Below are positions 37,801 through 50,108 of a DNA stretch of 64,000 nt, one piece after another. Location: NCBI GenBank assembly GCA_946902875.1, contig OX336345.1, positions 16,895,395 to 16,959,394 of the forward strand, given 5' to 3'. The notes beneath the pieces are model-generated. The model searched no databases. It saw only the letters and a list, made by a program, of their open reading frames with translations, and was not told where the DNA came from. The number at the start of each line of letters is the position of its first letter. The stretch's first letter is position 1. The translations under genes and the position numbers were made by a program. The stretch is from Nematopogon swammerdamellus. Taxonomy: Eukaryota > Arthropoda > Insecta > Lepidoptera > Adelidae.

Positions 37801-40157
37801 TAATCAGTGATAGGAATAAGTAGGGCTTATTTACCTAAATTTCGAGGAACAGAGTAAAAGATTGGAGACTTCCTTAAGACAATATTTTTTTCCGGTTTAA
37901 TAATATTCATGGTGTTTTAATTTCGCGATTTGAAAAAAGTGGCCACCATTTTGAACTTTTTAGTTACAGGACCGATTGCTTTCAAAATCGATATCTGGGT
38001 GTCAGTGTGGGCTCTGAATACGAATCTGTAGTAAAAATTTAAAAAAGTGGCCGCCATTTTGAACTTTTTAGTTACTGGACCAATTTCTTTCAAAATCGAT
38101 ATATGGGCGTCTGTGTGGACTCTGGATACGAATCTATAGTCAAAATTTAAAAAAAGTGGCCGCCATTTTGAACTTTTTAGTTACTGGACCGATTGCTTTC
38201 AAAATCGATATCTAGGCGTCTGTGTGGACTCAGAATACGAATCTGCAGTCAAAATAAAAAAGAAGTGGCCGCCATTTTGAACTTTTTAGTTACTGGACCG
38301 ATTTCTTTCAAAATCGATATCTGGGTGTCTATGTAGGCTCTGAATACGAATCCGTTGTCAAAATTTAAAAAGTGGCCGCCATTTTGAACTTTTTAGTTAC
38401 TGTACCGATTGCTTTCAAAATCGATATCTGGGTGTATGTGTGGGCTCTGAATACGAATCTGTAGTAAACATTTAAAAAAAGTGGCCGCCATTTTGAACTT
38501 TTTAGTTACTGGACCGATTGCTTTCAAAATCGATATCTGGGTGTCTGTGTGGGCTCTGAATACGAATCCGTTGTAAAATTTAAAAAAAGTGGCCGCCATT
38601 TTGAAGTTTTTAGTTACTGGACCGATTGCTTTCAAAATCGATATCTGGGTGTATGTGTGGGCTCTGAATACGAATCTGTAGTAAATATTTAAAAAAAGTG
38701 GCCGCCATTTTGAACTTTTTAGTTACTGGACCGATTGCTTTCAAAATCGATATCTGGGTGTATGTGTGGGTTCTGAATACGAATCTGTAGTAAAAAATAA
38801 AAAAAGTGGCCCCCATTTTGAACTTTTTAGTTACTGGACCGATTGCTTTCAAAATCGATATATGGGTGTCTGTGTGGGCTCTGAATACGAATCCGTTGTC
38901 AAAATTTAAAAAAAGTGGCCGCCGTTTTGAAGTTATTAGTTACTGGGCCGATTGCTTTCAAAATCGATATCTGGGTGTCTGTGTGGGCTCTGAATACGAA
39001 TCCGTTGTCAAAATTTAAAAAAAGTGACCGCCATTTTGAACTTTTTAGTTAATGGACCGATTGCTTTTAAAATTGATATTTGTTTGTCTGTGTGGGCTCT
39101 GAATACGAATCCGTTGTCAAAATCTTAAAAAAGTGGCCGCCATTTTGAACTTTTTAGTTACTGGACTGATTACTTTCAAAACCCATATCTACATGTCTGT
39201 GTGGGCTCTGAATAACAATATGTAGTTAACATAAAAAATATGATACCGATTTTGAAAGCAATCGGTCCAGTAACTAAAAAGTTCAAAATGGCGGCCACTT
39301 TTTTTAAATTTTGACAACGGCTTCGTATTTAGAGCCCACACAGACACCCAGATATCGATTTTGAAAGCAATCGGTCCAGTAACTAAAAAGTTCAAAATGG
39401 CGGCCACTTTTTTTAAATTTTGACTACAGATTAGTATTCAGAGCCCACACAGACACCCAGATATCGATTTTGAAAGCAATCGCTCCAGTAACTAAAAAGT
39501 TCAAAATGGCGGCCACTTTTTTTTTATTTTTACTTTTGAAAGCAATCGGTCCAGTAACTAAAAAGTTCAAAATGGCGGCCACTTTTTTTTAATTTTTACT
39601 ACAGATTCGTATTCAGAGCCCCCACATACACCCAGATATCGATTTTGAAAGCAATCGGTCCAGTAACTAAAAAGTTCAAAATGGCGGCCACTTTTTTTTT
39701 TATTTTGATTACAGATTCGTATTCAGAGCCCACACAGACATCCAGATATCGATTTTGAAAGTAATCGGTCCAGTAACTAAAAAGTTCAAAATGGCGGTCA
39801 CTTTTTTAAATTTTGACAACGGATTCGTATTCAGAGCCTACATAAACACCCAGATATCGATTTTGAAAGCAATCGGTCCAGTAACTAAAAATTTCAAAAT
39901 GGCGGCTACTTTATAAAATTTGATTACAGATTCGTATTCAGAGTCCACACTGACACCCAGATGTCGATTTTGAAAGCAATCTGTCCAGTTACTAAAAAGT
40001 TCAAAATGGCGGCCACTTTTTTTAAATCGCGAAATTATAACACCATGAATAGGTATTATTAAACCGGAAAAAAATATTGTCGTAAGGAAGTCTCCAATTT
40101 TTTACTCTGTTCCTCGAAGTTTAGGTAAATAAGTCCTACCTATTCCTATCACTGATA
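37801..40157. repeat. Giant palindrome built of about 108-bp tandem repeats
   Basis: About 12 + units ('GTGGCCGCCATTTTGAACTT', 'ACTGGACCGATTGCTTTCAA', 'ATCGATATCTGGGTGTCTGT') run to about 39235, then about 8 units in reverse orientation to about 40020. The unique flanks are also inverted copies: 'TCAGTGATAGGAATAAGTAG', 'GAGGAACAGAGTAAAAGATT' and 'AATTTCGCGATTTGAAAAAA' on the left reappear reversed at 40020-40157. ORFs across it are repeat artefacts. Ends were placed where the flank homology stops. Confidence 0.9.
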
Positions 40158-41724
40158 ATAATAATACTTATTATAATAATACATAGTATACAATATATTA
40201 GTTTTGTATAGGTATATTTGTTTTATAATTATAAAAAATAGAAAACGTAATATTAAAGAAATAATAACAATACATATTATAAATTGAATTCATCCATGTC
40301 ATTGCCATATAAAACTAACAACACCCATATACAATAATTGATTTCAAATTTCTTTCCAGTCTGTCAAATTTGCCTATCATGTGTACGCGCCCAGTATGGC
40401 GCGCAGTCGTGCTCCTAGCTCGCGGAATTTTTGTATTTTACACGCTTTAAGCATTGTATTATCATTAAAATGACCTAATTATGAAACGTTACGCCATCTT
40501 TTGTCATTCCTGATGATCTTGAGCTCTTTCGACACGCACGAACTGCACAAATCGCCATTTTGCGTAGTGCACATATACGTGTTCTTCGTTCCCAAGTCGC
40601 GAGCGCACTGACGGTCGATCCCGCAGCAGCGCTATATATTAGTGCAAATGCTCTAACACGCGGCTAATTTTCCTATATATTAGCGCTCGACGGTTGCCAC
40701 TCCCGTAGGTATGCTCGGTGCTCCGCACCCTCCGCCTGCCGACCTCCAGTCCTCCACTCACAAAGCTAACCCCCGCCCCTCCTGCCAACACCTCCGTCCG
40801 AGGCGCTCACGTCTCACCCGCTCTTTTCCCCTCCGCGCCGCCCTGTTGTCATTAGATCATTTTTACACTAAAATAATCAATTAGTTTGTACGAAAATAAC
40901 TTTTTATTTATTTTTAAAAAAGTTATTTGACTTTTTCGTTACTCTTGATCCCAATAATCATTTCCTAAATTTAATGTACTCGCCGTTTTTACACCCTGTA
41001 TCTGTATAAATATGTGAAGAGTGTGGCGACGCGACGACAATGTGGCAACATACCTACTCGTAGGTACAACGTTTGAGGAATGGACGTAGGTATAAAGTGC
41101 CAGTTGCCGATATCAAGTATATTTATTTTATTTATTTATTATTTATTTATATACACTAGCAGCTTGCAACTGATGCGTGTACTCACGTGTTGAGTGCACT
41201 GTTTTATGATAGATCTTATTATTATCTTATCTTATATCTTTGTTTTGAAAATAACAGGATTAAAGGGATGTTGGTTGGAATCCCAAATTCCGTATGGTCG
41301 ACTATAATGTAAAATTCAATACAAATTTACGAACAACTCGGCCAGTAGCCCCGAGCCGAGATTAATTAATTTAAGTTAGCTTTGTAAGTGACGTGGGACG
41401 CGGGGTGGGATTCCGTCTATCGTCGTCGGACAAATCGTTCTAGCTATTCATTTAATTTGTCTATCCGCTTGTAACACAGAGTAAGGCCGTTTGTCCACGA
41501 CGGCCGATACCGACAACCGACACGGCTGCGGAGGTCGCGTCGCGTGTCGGTCCGATGTATCGTCGGTTGCCGTTATTGTTCACATGGACCAACGGCCTAT
41601 TGAAGACGCGCTAGCCAGGGGAAAACGTCCGCCGATCGCTGTTCTATGGATTGTAACAAGACAATCGATTCTGGCACATGATTACCGCACAGACTTGCGG
41701 TCTCATTTTGGTTTTTCTATTATA
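40158..41724. other. Intergenic, no gene recognised
   Basis: A CpG-richer patch lies at 40380-40830. Possible inverted repeat ends ('AAGGCCGTTTGTCCACGACG' and 'GGACCAACGGCCT') flank 41485-41604, too diverged to call. Confidence 0.35.
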
Positions 41725-42264
41725 GGGTCTTTCAATAGACTTCCGAACTTTGACAGTTGATAGCGGCCATCTTGTTGAAGCTACATCTGTCAAATTGGCT
41801 GTCATTTATTCAAATGTCTTTGCCATGGATGGATATAGCGTTCAACAACACGTGCAAATGATAAAATTGTTTTATCAAAATGGGTGTTCTGTTCGGGCAA
41901 CGAAAAATTCGAAAAAATCATCTACAGCGATGAGGCCCATTTCTAGATGAATGGGTACGTGAACAAGCAAAATTGTCGAATTTGTGCCGATACAAATCTA
42001 CATGAGATCCAAGAGCGTCCAATGCATCCCCAAAAAGTCACTGTTTGTTGTGGATTTTGGGCTGGCGGCATCATCGGTCCATATTTCTTTGAAAACGACG
42101 AATGTGGACATTTCGGATGCGCGCCACCCAGAGAAGCCGGGGCGGACATTTGAACGATATTATATATGGCATCGCCTTTCAAACGAATAAAAATTGTTGC
42201 TGATATCTAACACAAATTTTGTTTTATTTAAATTTGAAGATAGGAAGCCCTTAATGAAAGACCC
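41725..42264 (+). mobile_element. Internally deleted mariner/Tc1-type element
   Basis: The termini GGGTCTTTCAATAGACTTCC and, reversed at the right, GGGTCTTTCATTAAGGGCTT are inverted. Inside, 'MDGYSVQQHVQMIKLFYQNG' plus 'CSVRAT' is the start of a transposase helix-turn-helix domain. It is then joined directly to 'IIYSDEAHF', a stop, and 'MNGYVNKQNCRI', 'RPMHPQKVTVCCGFWAGGII', 'GPYFFEND', the region around the second catalytic aspartate of Tc1/mariner-like transposases. Several hundred bases encoding the middle and the C-terminal end with the last acidic residue are missing, and the frame is broken. It is non-autonomous. Confidence 0.85.
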
Positions 42265-43427
42265 GTTATTACAAAATGCAACGGCGACGTCTTGTCTGTA
42301 ACGGAAACCAATTTACACACAGTTTTCCCTAATGGCATTCGTAATAGAGATTTCTTAGCATGTCAATTAGCATGTTAATGAGGGAATGATTAGATAGGTA
42401 CAGGATGTATGAAGGCTTAGGTACTATGGATATTTCATAAGCATGTTCCTTAGTATATTTGGAGATGAAAATGTTATGAAGACTTTTTTTGTAAACTCAA
42501 TACTTATCGAGATATTAATTGTTCTCATTTTTTACTTTGTATGAAAATTACTAATTCTTCAGGCATTTTTTTTTTGGTATGAATAAAAAAGTCATTGGAG
42601 AGAAACATGCTATCTAAATTTCTGTGTAGACTCCAAGTGAGCTGGGGAATGCCCTGGTGAGAGGTCCACGATAGTCATGTCTTTATACACTCGCATATTT
42701 GATTATAGATTCTCAAATTTTCCTTCATAACACGAAACGAACATAAAACATAACATAAAAGTATGAGCAAATCCTCTAATTCAGATGAATGGCAATAATA
42801 CTGAATAGGAAGCATATTAAGTAGGTACTTACTTGCATAACACAAGTTATATATAAGCGATCAATATGCGATCGGCATTGAGCGGTTTCCCATTCTGGTG
42901 TTTTATTCCGATATCCGGATTAGGCCGTTTCCGGTTCGTTCCCTGCCCGGTTCGCAGCGGGGGTAAGATCTTATCCGGGTGTAGTAATTAGCGCTCCCGA
43001 TTGGAGCGAGTGGCGAATCGTTACGACGACTGGAGAATTTTAATGAAACAAAACGTTTGCTTTACTTTTTTCTCTATTCGGCAATACCGTATGTATTTGA
43101 AAACCGTTGTGTTCCTTGTTAATGAAAAATTGAATGAAATGAAATGAAAATATTTATTAACAATAAAATCATACAGTGCAATAAACGAGTCTCCTGGACT
43201 AGAAAGTTTCTGTCTCCCAGAAATACTTTTATAATAAAGTGGCATGATCAGTCTGCGCTTACTAGTAATAGCTTCAGAATAAACGTTTATATAATTTGAA
43301 TGAAATTGGTAATTTAAAACATGAGAATTAGTTACATAAAATAATAAATAAATACCTTATTGAAAACGTTTAGCAGAATGTTAGGACCAAATAACTATCA
43401 ATCTAACTAAACTATCAAAAATAACTC
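42265..43427. other. Intergenic, no feature recognised
   Basis: AT-rich sequence with no exon or RNA gene seen. Confidence 0.35.
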
Positions 43428-43560
43428 GGTGGAAGGACCGTGCCAAGGTGAGAGGTGGCCTGCCTGTCGCCCTTATGCATGGCATCTTGCCCTTATCCCT
43501 TAGTCCTCTTTTACGATATGCATGGGAAGGGATGCAGAGGGGCTATTCTTTTTAAGTAAA
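43428..43560 (-). repeat. SINE-like 5' part, reverse copy
   Basis: 'GGTGGAAGGACCGTGCCAAG', 'GTGGCCTGCCTGTCGCCCTT' and 'GGATGCAGAGGGGCTATTCT' are reverse complements of the 190-320 part of the 181-515 element. Confidence 0.7.
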
Positions 43561-43849
43561 ATTTTATCGTATATGGAAATGTTGGCCTCAAGCCTCAAGG
43601 CATGCGTCTAGTCGTTCCGGCGGCCGGAGCGACTGAAACTATTCTTTCAGTTTAGCCTGATGCTATCAGTCGCTTCATGTATGGTGGGTTGAGTAGTTTA
43701 ATCCGCCAAGGCTTTTAATCCAAAAACAGTTTCCAAAAACAAAAAACCTTTATTTTGGCTTCTCGGTGTTGGAGTATTTATTAGTTTATATAGTACTAGC
43801 TGAGCCCGCGGCTCCGCTCGCGTGAAATTCGTATTTCAAAGAAGATAGT

Positions 43850-46800
43850 AAGTAACTATGGGCGAGGCCGAAGACCGAGCTGCGTTCAGGAAGTCGATAA
43901 ACCATCTCTAAGAAAGTAAGTAACAAAGGGCGAGGCCGTAGGCCGAGCTGCGTTCAGGAAGACTATAAACTTTTTCGAAGAAAGTAAGTAACAAAGGGCG
44001 AGGCCAAAGGCCGAGTTGCGTTCAGGAAGACTATAAACCTTCTCGAAGAAAGTAAGTAACTGAGGGCGAGGCCGAAGGCCGAGCTGCGTTCAGGAAGATG
44101 ATAAACTATCTCTAAGAAAGTAAGTAATTAAGGGCGAGGCCGAAGGCCGAGCTGCGTTCAGGAAGACCATAAACCTTCTCGAAGACAATAAGTAACTGAG
44201 GGCGAGGCCGAAGGCCGAGCTGCGTTCAGGAAGACGACAAACCTTATCTAAGAAAGTAAGTAATTAAGGGCGAGGACGAAGGCCGAGCTACATTCAGGAA
44301 GACCATAAACCTTCTCGAAGAAAGTAAGCAACCGAGGGCGAGGCCGAAAGCCGAGCTGCGTTCATGAAAACCATAAACCTTCTCGAACATAGTAAGAAAC
44401 TAAGGGCGAGGCCGAAGGTCGAGCTGCGTTGAGGAAGACTATAAACCTTCTAGAAGAAAGTAAGTAACTAAGGGCGAGGCCAAAGGCCGAGCTTCGTTCA
44501 GGAAGACTATAAACCTTATCGATGAAAGTAAGTAACTAAGGGCGAGGCCGAAGGCCGAGCTGCGTTCAGGAAGACTATAAACCTTATCGATGAAAGTAAG
44601 TAACTAAGGGCGAGGCCGTAGGCCGAGCTGCGTTCAAGAAGACTATAAACCTTCTCGAAGAAAGTAAGTAATTAAGGGCGAGGCCGAAGGCCGAGCTGCG
44701 TTCAGGAAGACCATAAACCTTCTTGAAGAAAGTAAGCAATTGAGGGCGAGGCCGGAGGCCGAGCTGCGTTAAGGAAAACCATAAAGCTTCTTGAACATAG
44801 TAAGAAACTAAGGGCGAGGCCGAAGGTCGAGCTGCGTTCAGGAAGACTATAAACCTTCTCGAAGAAAGTAAGTAACTAAGGGCGAGACCGAAGGCCGAGC
44901 TGCGTTCAGGAAGACTATAAACCTTATCGATGAAAGTAAGTAACTAAGGGCGAGGCCGAAGGCCGAGCTGCGTTCAGGAAGACCATAAACCTTCTCGAAG
45001 ACAGTAAGTAACTGAGGGCGAGGCCGAAGGCCGAGCTGCGTTCAGGAAGACTATAAACCTTATCGAAGAAAGTAAGTAACTAAGGGCGAGGCCGAAGGCC
45101 GAGCTGCGTCTAGGAAGACTATAAACCTTATCGATGAAAGTAAGTAACTAAGGGCGAGGCCGAAGGCCGAGCTGCGTTCAGGAAGACCATAAACCTTCTC
45201 GAAGACAGTAAGTAACTGAGGGCGAGGCCGAAGGCCGAGCTGCGTTCAGGAAGACTATAAATCTTATCGATGAAAGTAAGTAACTAAGGGCGAAGCCGAA
45301 GGCCGAGCTGCGTTCAGAAAGACTATAAACCTTATCGATGAAAGTAAGTGACTAAGGGCGAGGCCGAAGGCCGAGCTGCGTTCAGGAAGACCATAAACCT
45401 TCTCGAAGACAGTAAGTAACTGAGGGCGAGGCCGAAGGCCGAGTTGCGTTCAGGAAGACTATAAACCTTCTCGAAGAAAGTAAGTAACAAAGGGCGAGGC
45501 CGAAGGCCGAGCTGCGTTCAGGAAGACCAGAAACCTTTTCGAAGACAATAAGTAACTGAGGGCGAGGCCGAAGGCCGAGCTGCGTTCAGGAAGACGATTA
45601 ACCTTATCCAAGAAAGTAATTAATTAATGGCGAGGCCGAAGGCCGAGCTACATTCAGGAAGACCATAAACCTTCTCGAAGAAAGTAAGCAACTGAGGGCG
45701 AGGCTGAAGGCCGAGCTGCGTTCAGGAAGACTATAAACCTTCTCGAAGAAAGTAAGTAACAAAGGGCGAGGTCGAGGGCCGAGCTGCGTTCAGCAAAACC
45801 ATAAACCTTCTCGAACATAGTAAGAAACTAAGGGCGAGGCCGAAGGTCCAGCTGCGTTCAGGAAGACTATAAACCTTCTAGAAGAAAGTAATTAATTAAG
45901 GGCGAGGCCGAAGGCCGAGCTGCGTTCAGGAATACTATAAACCACATCGATGAAAGTAAGTAACTAAGGGCAAGGCCGAGGGCCGAGCTGCGTTCAGGAA
46001 GACTATAAACCTTATCAATGAAAGTAAGTAACTAAGGGCGAGGCCGAAGCCCGAGCTTCGTTCAGGAAGACCATAAACCTTCTCGAAGACAGTAAGTAAC
46101 TGATGGCGAGGCCGAAGGCCGAGCTGCGTTCAGGAAGACAATAAACCTTATCGATGAATGTAAGTAACTAAGGGCGAGGCCGAAGGCCGAGCTGCGTTCA
46201 GGAAGACCATACACCTTCTCGAAGACAGTTAGTTACTGAGGGCGAGGCCGAAGGCCGAGCTGCGTTCAGGAAGACTATAAACCTGCTCGAAGAAAGTAAG
46301 TAACAAAAGGCGAGGCCGAAGGCCGAGCTGCGTTCAGGAAGACGATAAACCTTCTCGAAGACAGTAAGTAACTAAGGGCGAGGCCGAAGGCCGAGCTGCG
46401 TTCAGGAAAACGATAAACCTTCTCTAAGAAAGTAAGTAATTAAAGGCGAGGCCGGAGGCCGAGCTACATTCGGGAAGACCATAAACCTTCTCGAAGAAAG
46501 TAAGCAACTGAGGGCGAGGCCGAAGGCCGAGCTGCGTTCAGGAAGACGATAAAAATTCTCGTAGACAGTAAGTAACTACGGGCGAAGCCGAAGGCCGAGC
46601 TGCGTTCAGGAAGAGGATAAACCTTCTCGAAGAAAGTAAGTAACTGAGGGCGAGGCCGAAGGCCGAGCTGCGTTCAGGAAGAGGAAAAACCTTCTCGATT
46701 AAAGTAAGTAACTATGGGCGAGGCCGAAGGCCGAGCTGCGTTTAGGTAAACGATAAACCTTTTAAATAAAGTAAGTAACTAACGGCGAGGCTTCAGGCTA

Positions 46801-46912
46801 AGCTGCTTTCTGGAATACAATAAACCATCTCTATGAAAGTAAGTAATTAAGGGCGAGGTCGAAGGCCGAGCTGCGTTCAGGAAGACGATAAACGTTCTCG
46901 AAAAAGTAAGTA
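43850..46912 (+). repeat. 68-bp minisatellite array, about 45 units
   Basis: Unit: 'AAGTAAGTAACTAAGGGCGA', 'GGCCGAAGGCCGAGCTGCGT', 'TCAGGAAGACCATAAACCTT', CTCGAAG. All copies are in + orientation. Variants (ACTATAAACCTTATCGATG, ACCATAAACCTTCTCGAAGA) recur in ordered runs, indicating multi-unit higher-order amplification. No frame stays open. Confidence 0.95.
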
Positions 46913-47099
46913 TCTTAGATGAAAGAACATAACTAAGGGGAGGCCACTGTCACCCCAAATTATCCCCCCCCCCTTTAAATGGTAAATCCCTGAAACAATT
47001 ATGTATTTATGATGAGTAGCTAGAATTATGATTTTCAAGTTCTTACATTTAAAAAAACCGATACTCCTATACAAACTTTTCACACCCCCCCCCCCCATT

Positions 47100-47700
47100 T
47101 CACCCCCTTAGGGGTTGTTTTTTGAGACAAAAGGTAGCCTATGTCCTTCCTCAGGATGCAAGTCATCTCTGTACGAAATTTTATAAAATCCTTAAATATA
47201 ATTTTGAAATCATCCCCTATTTTAATTTAAGGGTTGATTTAGCAAAAACGCTGAAACACGTAACTCTTTATTTCATACCAAAAGCCTAAATATGAATTTT
47301 CATATCTCTAACTTGAGAAATGCTGGATTCCCCATACAAACTTCCATCCCCTATTTCACCCCCTTAAGGGTTGTTTTTTGAGACAAAAGGTAGCCTATAT
47401 CCTTGTTCAGGATGCAATTCATCTCCGTACTAAATTTTATAAAATCCTAAAATATAATTTTGAAATCATCCCCTATTTTAATGTAAGGGTTGATTTAGCA
47501 AAAACGCTGAAACACGTAACTCTTTATTTCATACCAAAAGCCTAAATATGAATTTTCATATCTCTAACTTGAGAAATGCTGAATTCCCCATACAAACTTT
47601 CATCCCCTATTTTACCCCCTTATGGGTTGTTTTTTGAGACAAAAGGTAGCCTATGTCTTTCCTCAGGATGTAATTAATCACCATGCAATATTTTATCGAA
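47100..47700 (+). repeat. Three direct repeats of about 258 bp
   Basis: 'GGGTTGTTTTTTGAGACAAA' starts at 47111, 47369 and 47627, each followed by 'AGGTAGCCTATRTC' and, in the first two, 'AACGCTGAAACACGTAACTC'. The third is cut by the element's 3' terminus. Confidence 0.85.
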
Positions 47701-47729
47701 ATCTGTTCAGCGGTTTAGGCGTGAAAAGG

Positions 47730-47731
47730 TA

Positions 47732-47774
<43 letters not shown>
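47730..47774 (+). repeat. (CAGA)n microsatellite
   Basis: About ten tetramers just inside the 3' end of the 4-kb element. Confidence 0.95.
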
Positions 47775-47775
<1 letters not shown>

Positions 47776-47815
47776 CAGAGTTACTTTCGAATTTATAATA
47801 TTAGTATGGATACAT

Positions 47816-49132
47816 ATTACATTATTACTAGAGGCCATGCCCCAAAATTTAACAATGTAGAATCTATTTCCAACTTAGCTCAACGTATCTCACCGCGTAC
47901 TTTTTGAAAGACTTTAGTATTGCAGTTGAAGACGTCAAGATCCGGAAACATGACCAACATGAGTAACATTGTGCTATAATTTTCAACGTATTTTATGTCA
48001 TTTAATTTTTATCATTCGTTTGCATACAACTCAAGTAAAGCAATCGAACTGCAACATACCTCGTTGGCTGCAACATTACGTCGCTGGTATCGGTCGTTCC
48101 GCACATCTGGCTCCCGATATGAACCTATTCGTTCGTACTTATTTCTCAGTATTGGCATTCAGATTCAATGCGTAAATCTGGAGCGTACTATCTCTGTGGT
48201 GAACAGAGCCATATAGGGTTGTCACATTGGACGGTGCAATCGGGAGGTGGAAAAATACGAACATAATATGAAATTTGTGACGCAACTTGAGTGTGTTCGA
48301 GAGATTGAGTGTCTCAAAAGAAAAAACTACCCATATTCGAAAACGGAGCATTTTGTAAGTGCATATTTGCCATATAGAATATTATAGGCTGACAGTTACT
48401 CCCTTAAAATACAGCTGCCTAAAATTCTTACGATTCTTGGTATGTAATCTATACCGGAACCCCAACAATTTTAGGGGCTGTAGTGAATTGCGATTTGGTA
48501 ATCGTAACAGTAACAGTGACGCTTACGGGTTATGTGAATCTCGGCATTTATACTTTTTTATATTATTTTTTTTAATATTACGTTTTACTTTAAATATTAA
48601 TAAATTAATGTAATGTAAAGCACCAAAATATGATATATTTCTTTACATAAGTACCTTCTTCTGGAACGTCTCTCTGGAAGCAAGACGAGTTCGCTCTTAT
48701 CTAACTGCTTAAAATCATCCAAAATGTTTTACTAGTGGATCAATAGAAGAAACGAAGATGCAGACGTTTTAAAAGATGCAGAGATAATGCAACATCCCGA
48801 TATAGCTGTTCTCTCAAGGGAACCCTGCCCGTGTGAAAGAAAGATACTTGCTAACCGGTGCACGTCCTAATGATACGATATGCGGCAATCGTGGCCGCTC
48901 CTCCGCACTCGGTGCTCACACTTACTTCCACCACCCTCTGAATGGCTGCTTGCACACTGGACGATAGCGGTGAGGCAACGGTAACGTCACGACCGCAGCA
49001 CTGCAGCAGGGGAGACAAAATTATTGTATGAAAACATCAGCTTTCTCACCGGCCGGCGACGGTAACGGCATGCCGTCACGGCATTTCATACGGAGACATA
49101 ATTACAGACATTTCAGACATCACGTCAGTCAG
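47816..49132. other. Intergenic, no gene recognised
   Basis: Overlapping ORFs at 47969-48216 were examined and show no domain. 48950-49080 is CpG-rich with loose inverted similarity ('GGCAACGGTAACG', 'CGACGGTAACGGCATGCCG'). Confidence 0.35.
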
Positions 49133-49505
49133 CCTCTATAGCTCAGTGGTGCGATCGGTCGAATGTAGTTCGTGATTATAAAGCACACCTGTGCGCGGTC
49201 AGAACTTGGATGGGTGACCGTTCGATCGTTGGATGCTCACGGTGGTTTGGATTCTATGTAAAACAGTAGGACCCTTCCCTTCGTTCATACCGTATTAGGT
49301 GGTATATCAGGTATTTACCCAGGTTTATACCACCACCGTACTGGATGCAATGTCGGTCGAAGCGGCTATGTAAATAGTTCGTGTTTTCCGTCCCGTTCAG
49401 TGTAGCCGGCACGAACAAAAGGGAACCACTGACATGGCACCTAGTTCACCAATGTGTTATAGGATGTTGTTAGTGATGTAGCCAACTGTGTCAGATTCGA
49501 TAAAA
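49133..49505 (+). repeat. SINE with tRNA/5S-like head, diverged
   Basis: 'TCTATAGCTCAGTGGTGCGA' then 'CAGAACTTGGATGGGTGACC', the latter close to the 5S C box, then the shared body and tail. It is more diverged than 29251 and 56862. Confidence 0.75.
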
Positions 49506-49965
49506 CACATTTTTGTCTCTACTGATGCTGTGGCCGTGGTCGTTGCCGTGTCGTAATTGTCTAGTGCGCAAGCAGTCAATCCCTACATCTGTGTCCTTAA
49601 ACGATTAGCATCACCGCGAGCGAAGAACTTCTTCAGTCATTGCCAAGTTACGGCTCCTATTCCCTACCGGCCCCTATATTTCTCAGTTGGTATTACGTGC
49701 TTTAGACTCCGCTGTCATTGCCACATTCAGATCGCTTGTGACTATCCCCCTTTTCTCCCTCTATTTCTACCTCTGTAAGAAGTGCTGTATCTCTCAAGTG
49801 ATAGCCTCAACGTCTTCTGGTTGTCTATTTGTTCTTCAAACAAGATTTATCTCTTTGTGAATTAGCCGTCCGCGCTTAGGAGACGAATGGGACTTTCTAT
49901 TCTTTGCGATCTAAGCTGTCTCTGAGAACCCCTTATCTCAGTCAGCGTTTATGTATCCACTGTTT

Positions 49966-50108
49966 TTTTTTATGGAAACTGACACGGTTGGCTACATCAC
50001 CTACAACGTCCGTGATGTCAGCCCATAACACCGGGTGACCGCATCCAGCGTTGCTTAACATTCAATAGCGACAGTTGACTGTCTGCACCACTGAGCTATC
50101 GAGGCTGA
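49966..50108 (-). repeat. SINE, reverse copy with internal deletion
   Basis: On + it runs T-tail, 'ATGGAAACTGACACGGTTGG', 'CATAACACCGGGTGA', then jumps to 'CCGCATCCAGCGTTGCTTAA' and the reversed tRNA-like head up to about 50105. About 250 bp of the body are missing compared with 56862-57246. The deletion joint lies at GGGTGA, a string present at both sites in the parent. Confidence 0.8.

Larger units (their letters stand above)
43796..47815 (+). mobile_element. 4-kb interspersed element carrying a 3-kb minisatellite
   Basis: It starts 'TAGCTGAGCCCGCGGCTCCG' plus CTCGCGTGAAATTC, the lepidopteran terminus also seen at 13621 and 37050, and ends with (CAGA)n and 'AATTTATAATATTAGTATGG', a typical 3' end of such elements. 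Between them are the 68-bp array (43850-46912), a three-fold 258-bp repeat (about 47100-47690) and the '...ATCTGTTCAGCGGTTTAGGC' motif. Reading it as one element is an inference from matched termini. Confidence 0.65.

Noticed and set aside
38393..39407. ORFs of about 70-80 codons with repeated peptides
   Set aside because: They arise from the 108-bp repeat and its inversion; neither strand shows consistent coding.
41485..41604. Possible MITE with AAGGCCGTTTGTCC / GGACCAACGGCCT ends
   Set aside because: Inverted similarity is short and interrupted and no target duplication was seen.
43850..46912. CRISPR-like array
   Set aside because: Whole 68-bp units repeat with no unique spacers, and the genome is eukaryotic; it is a minisatellite.
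47969..48216. Overlapping ORFs of about 70 codons with a transposase-like look
   Set aside because: No catalytic motif or terminal repeats could be found; the resemblance is too weak to call.
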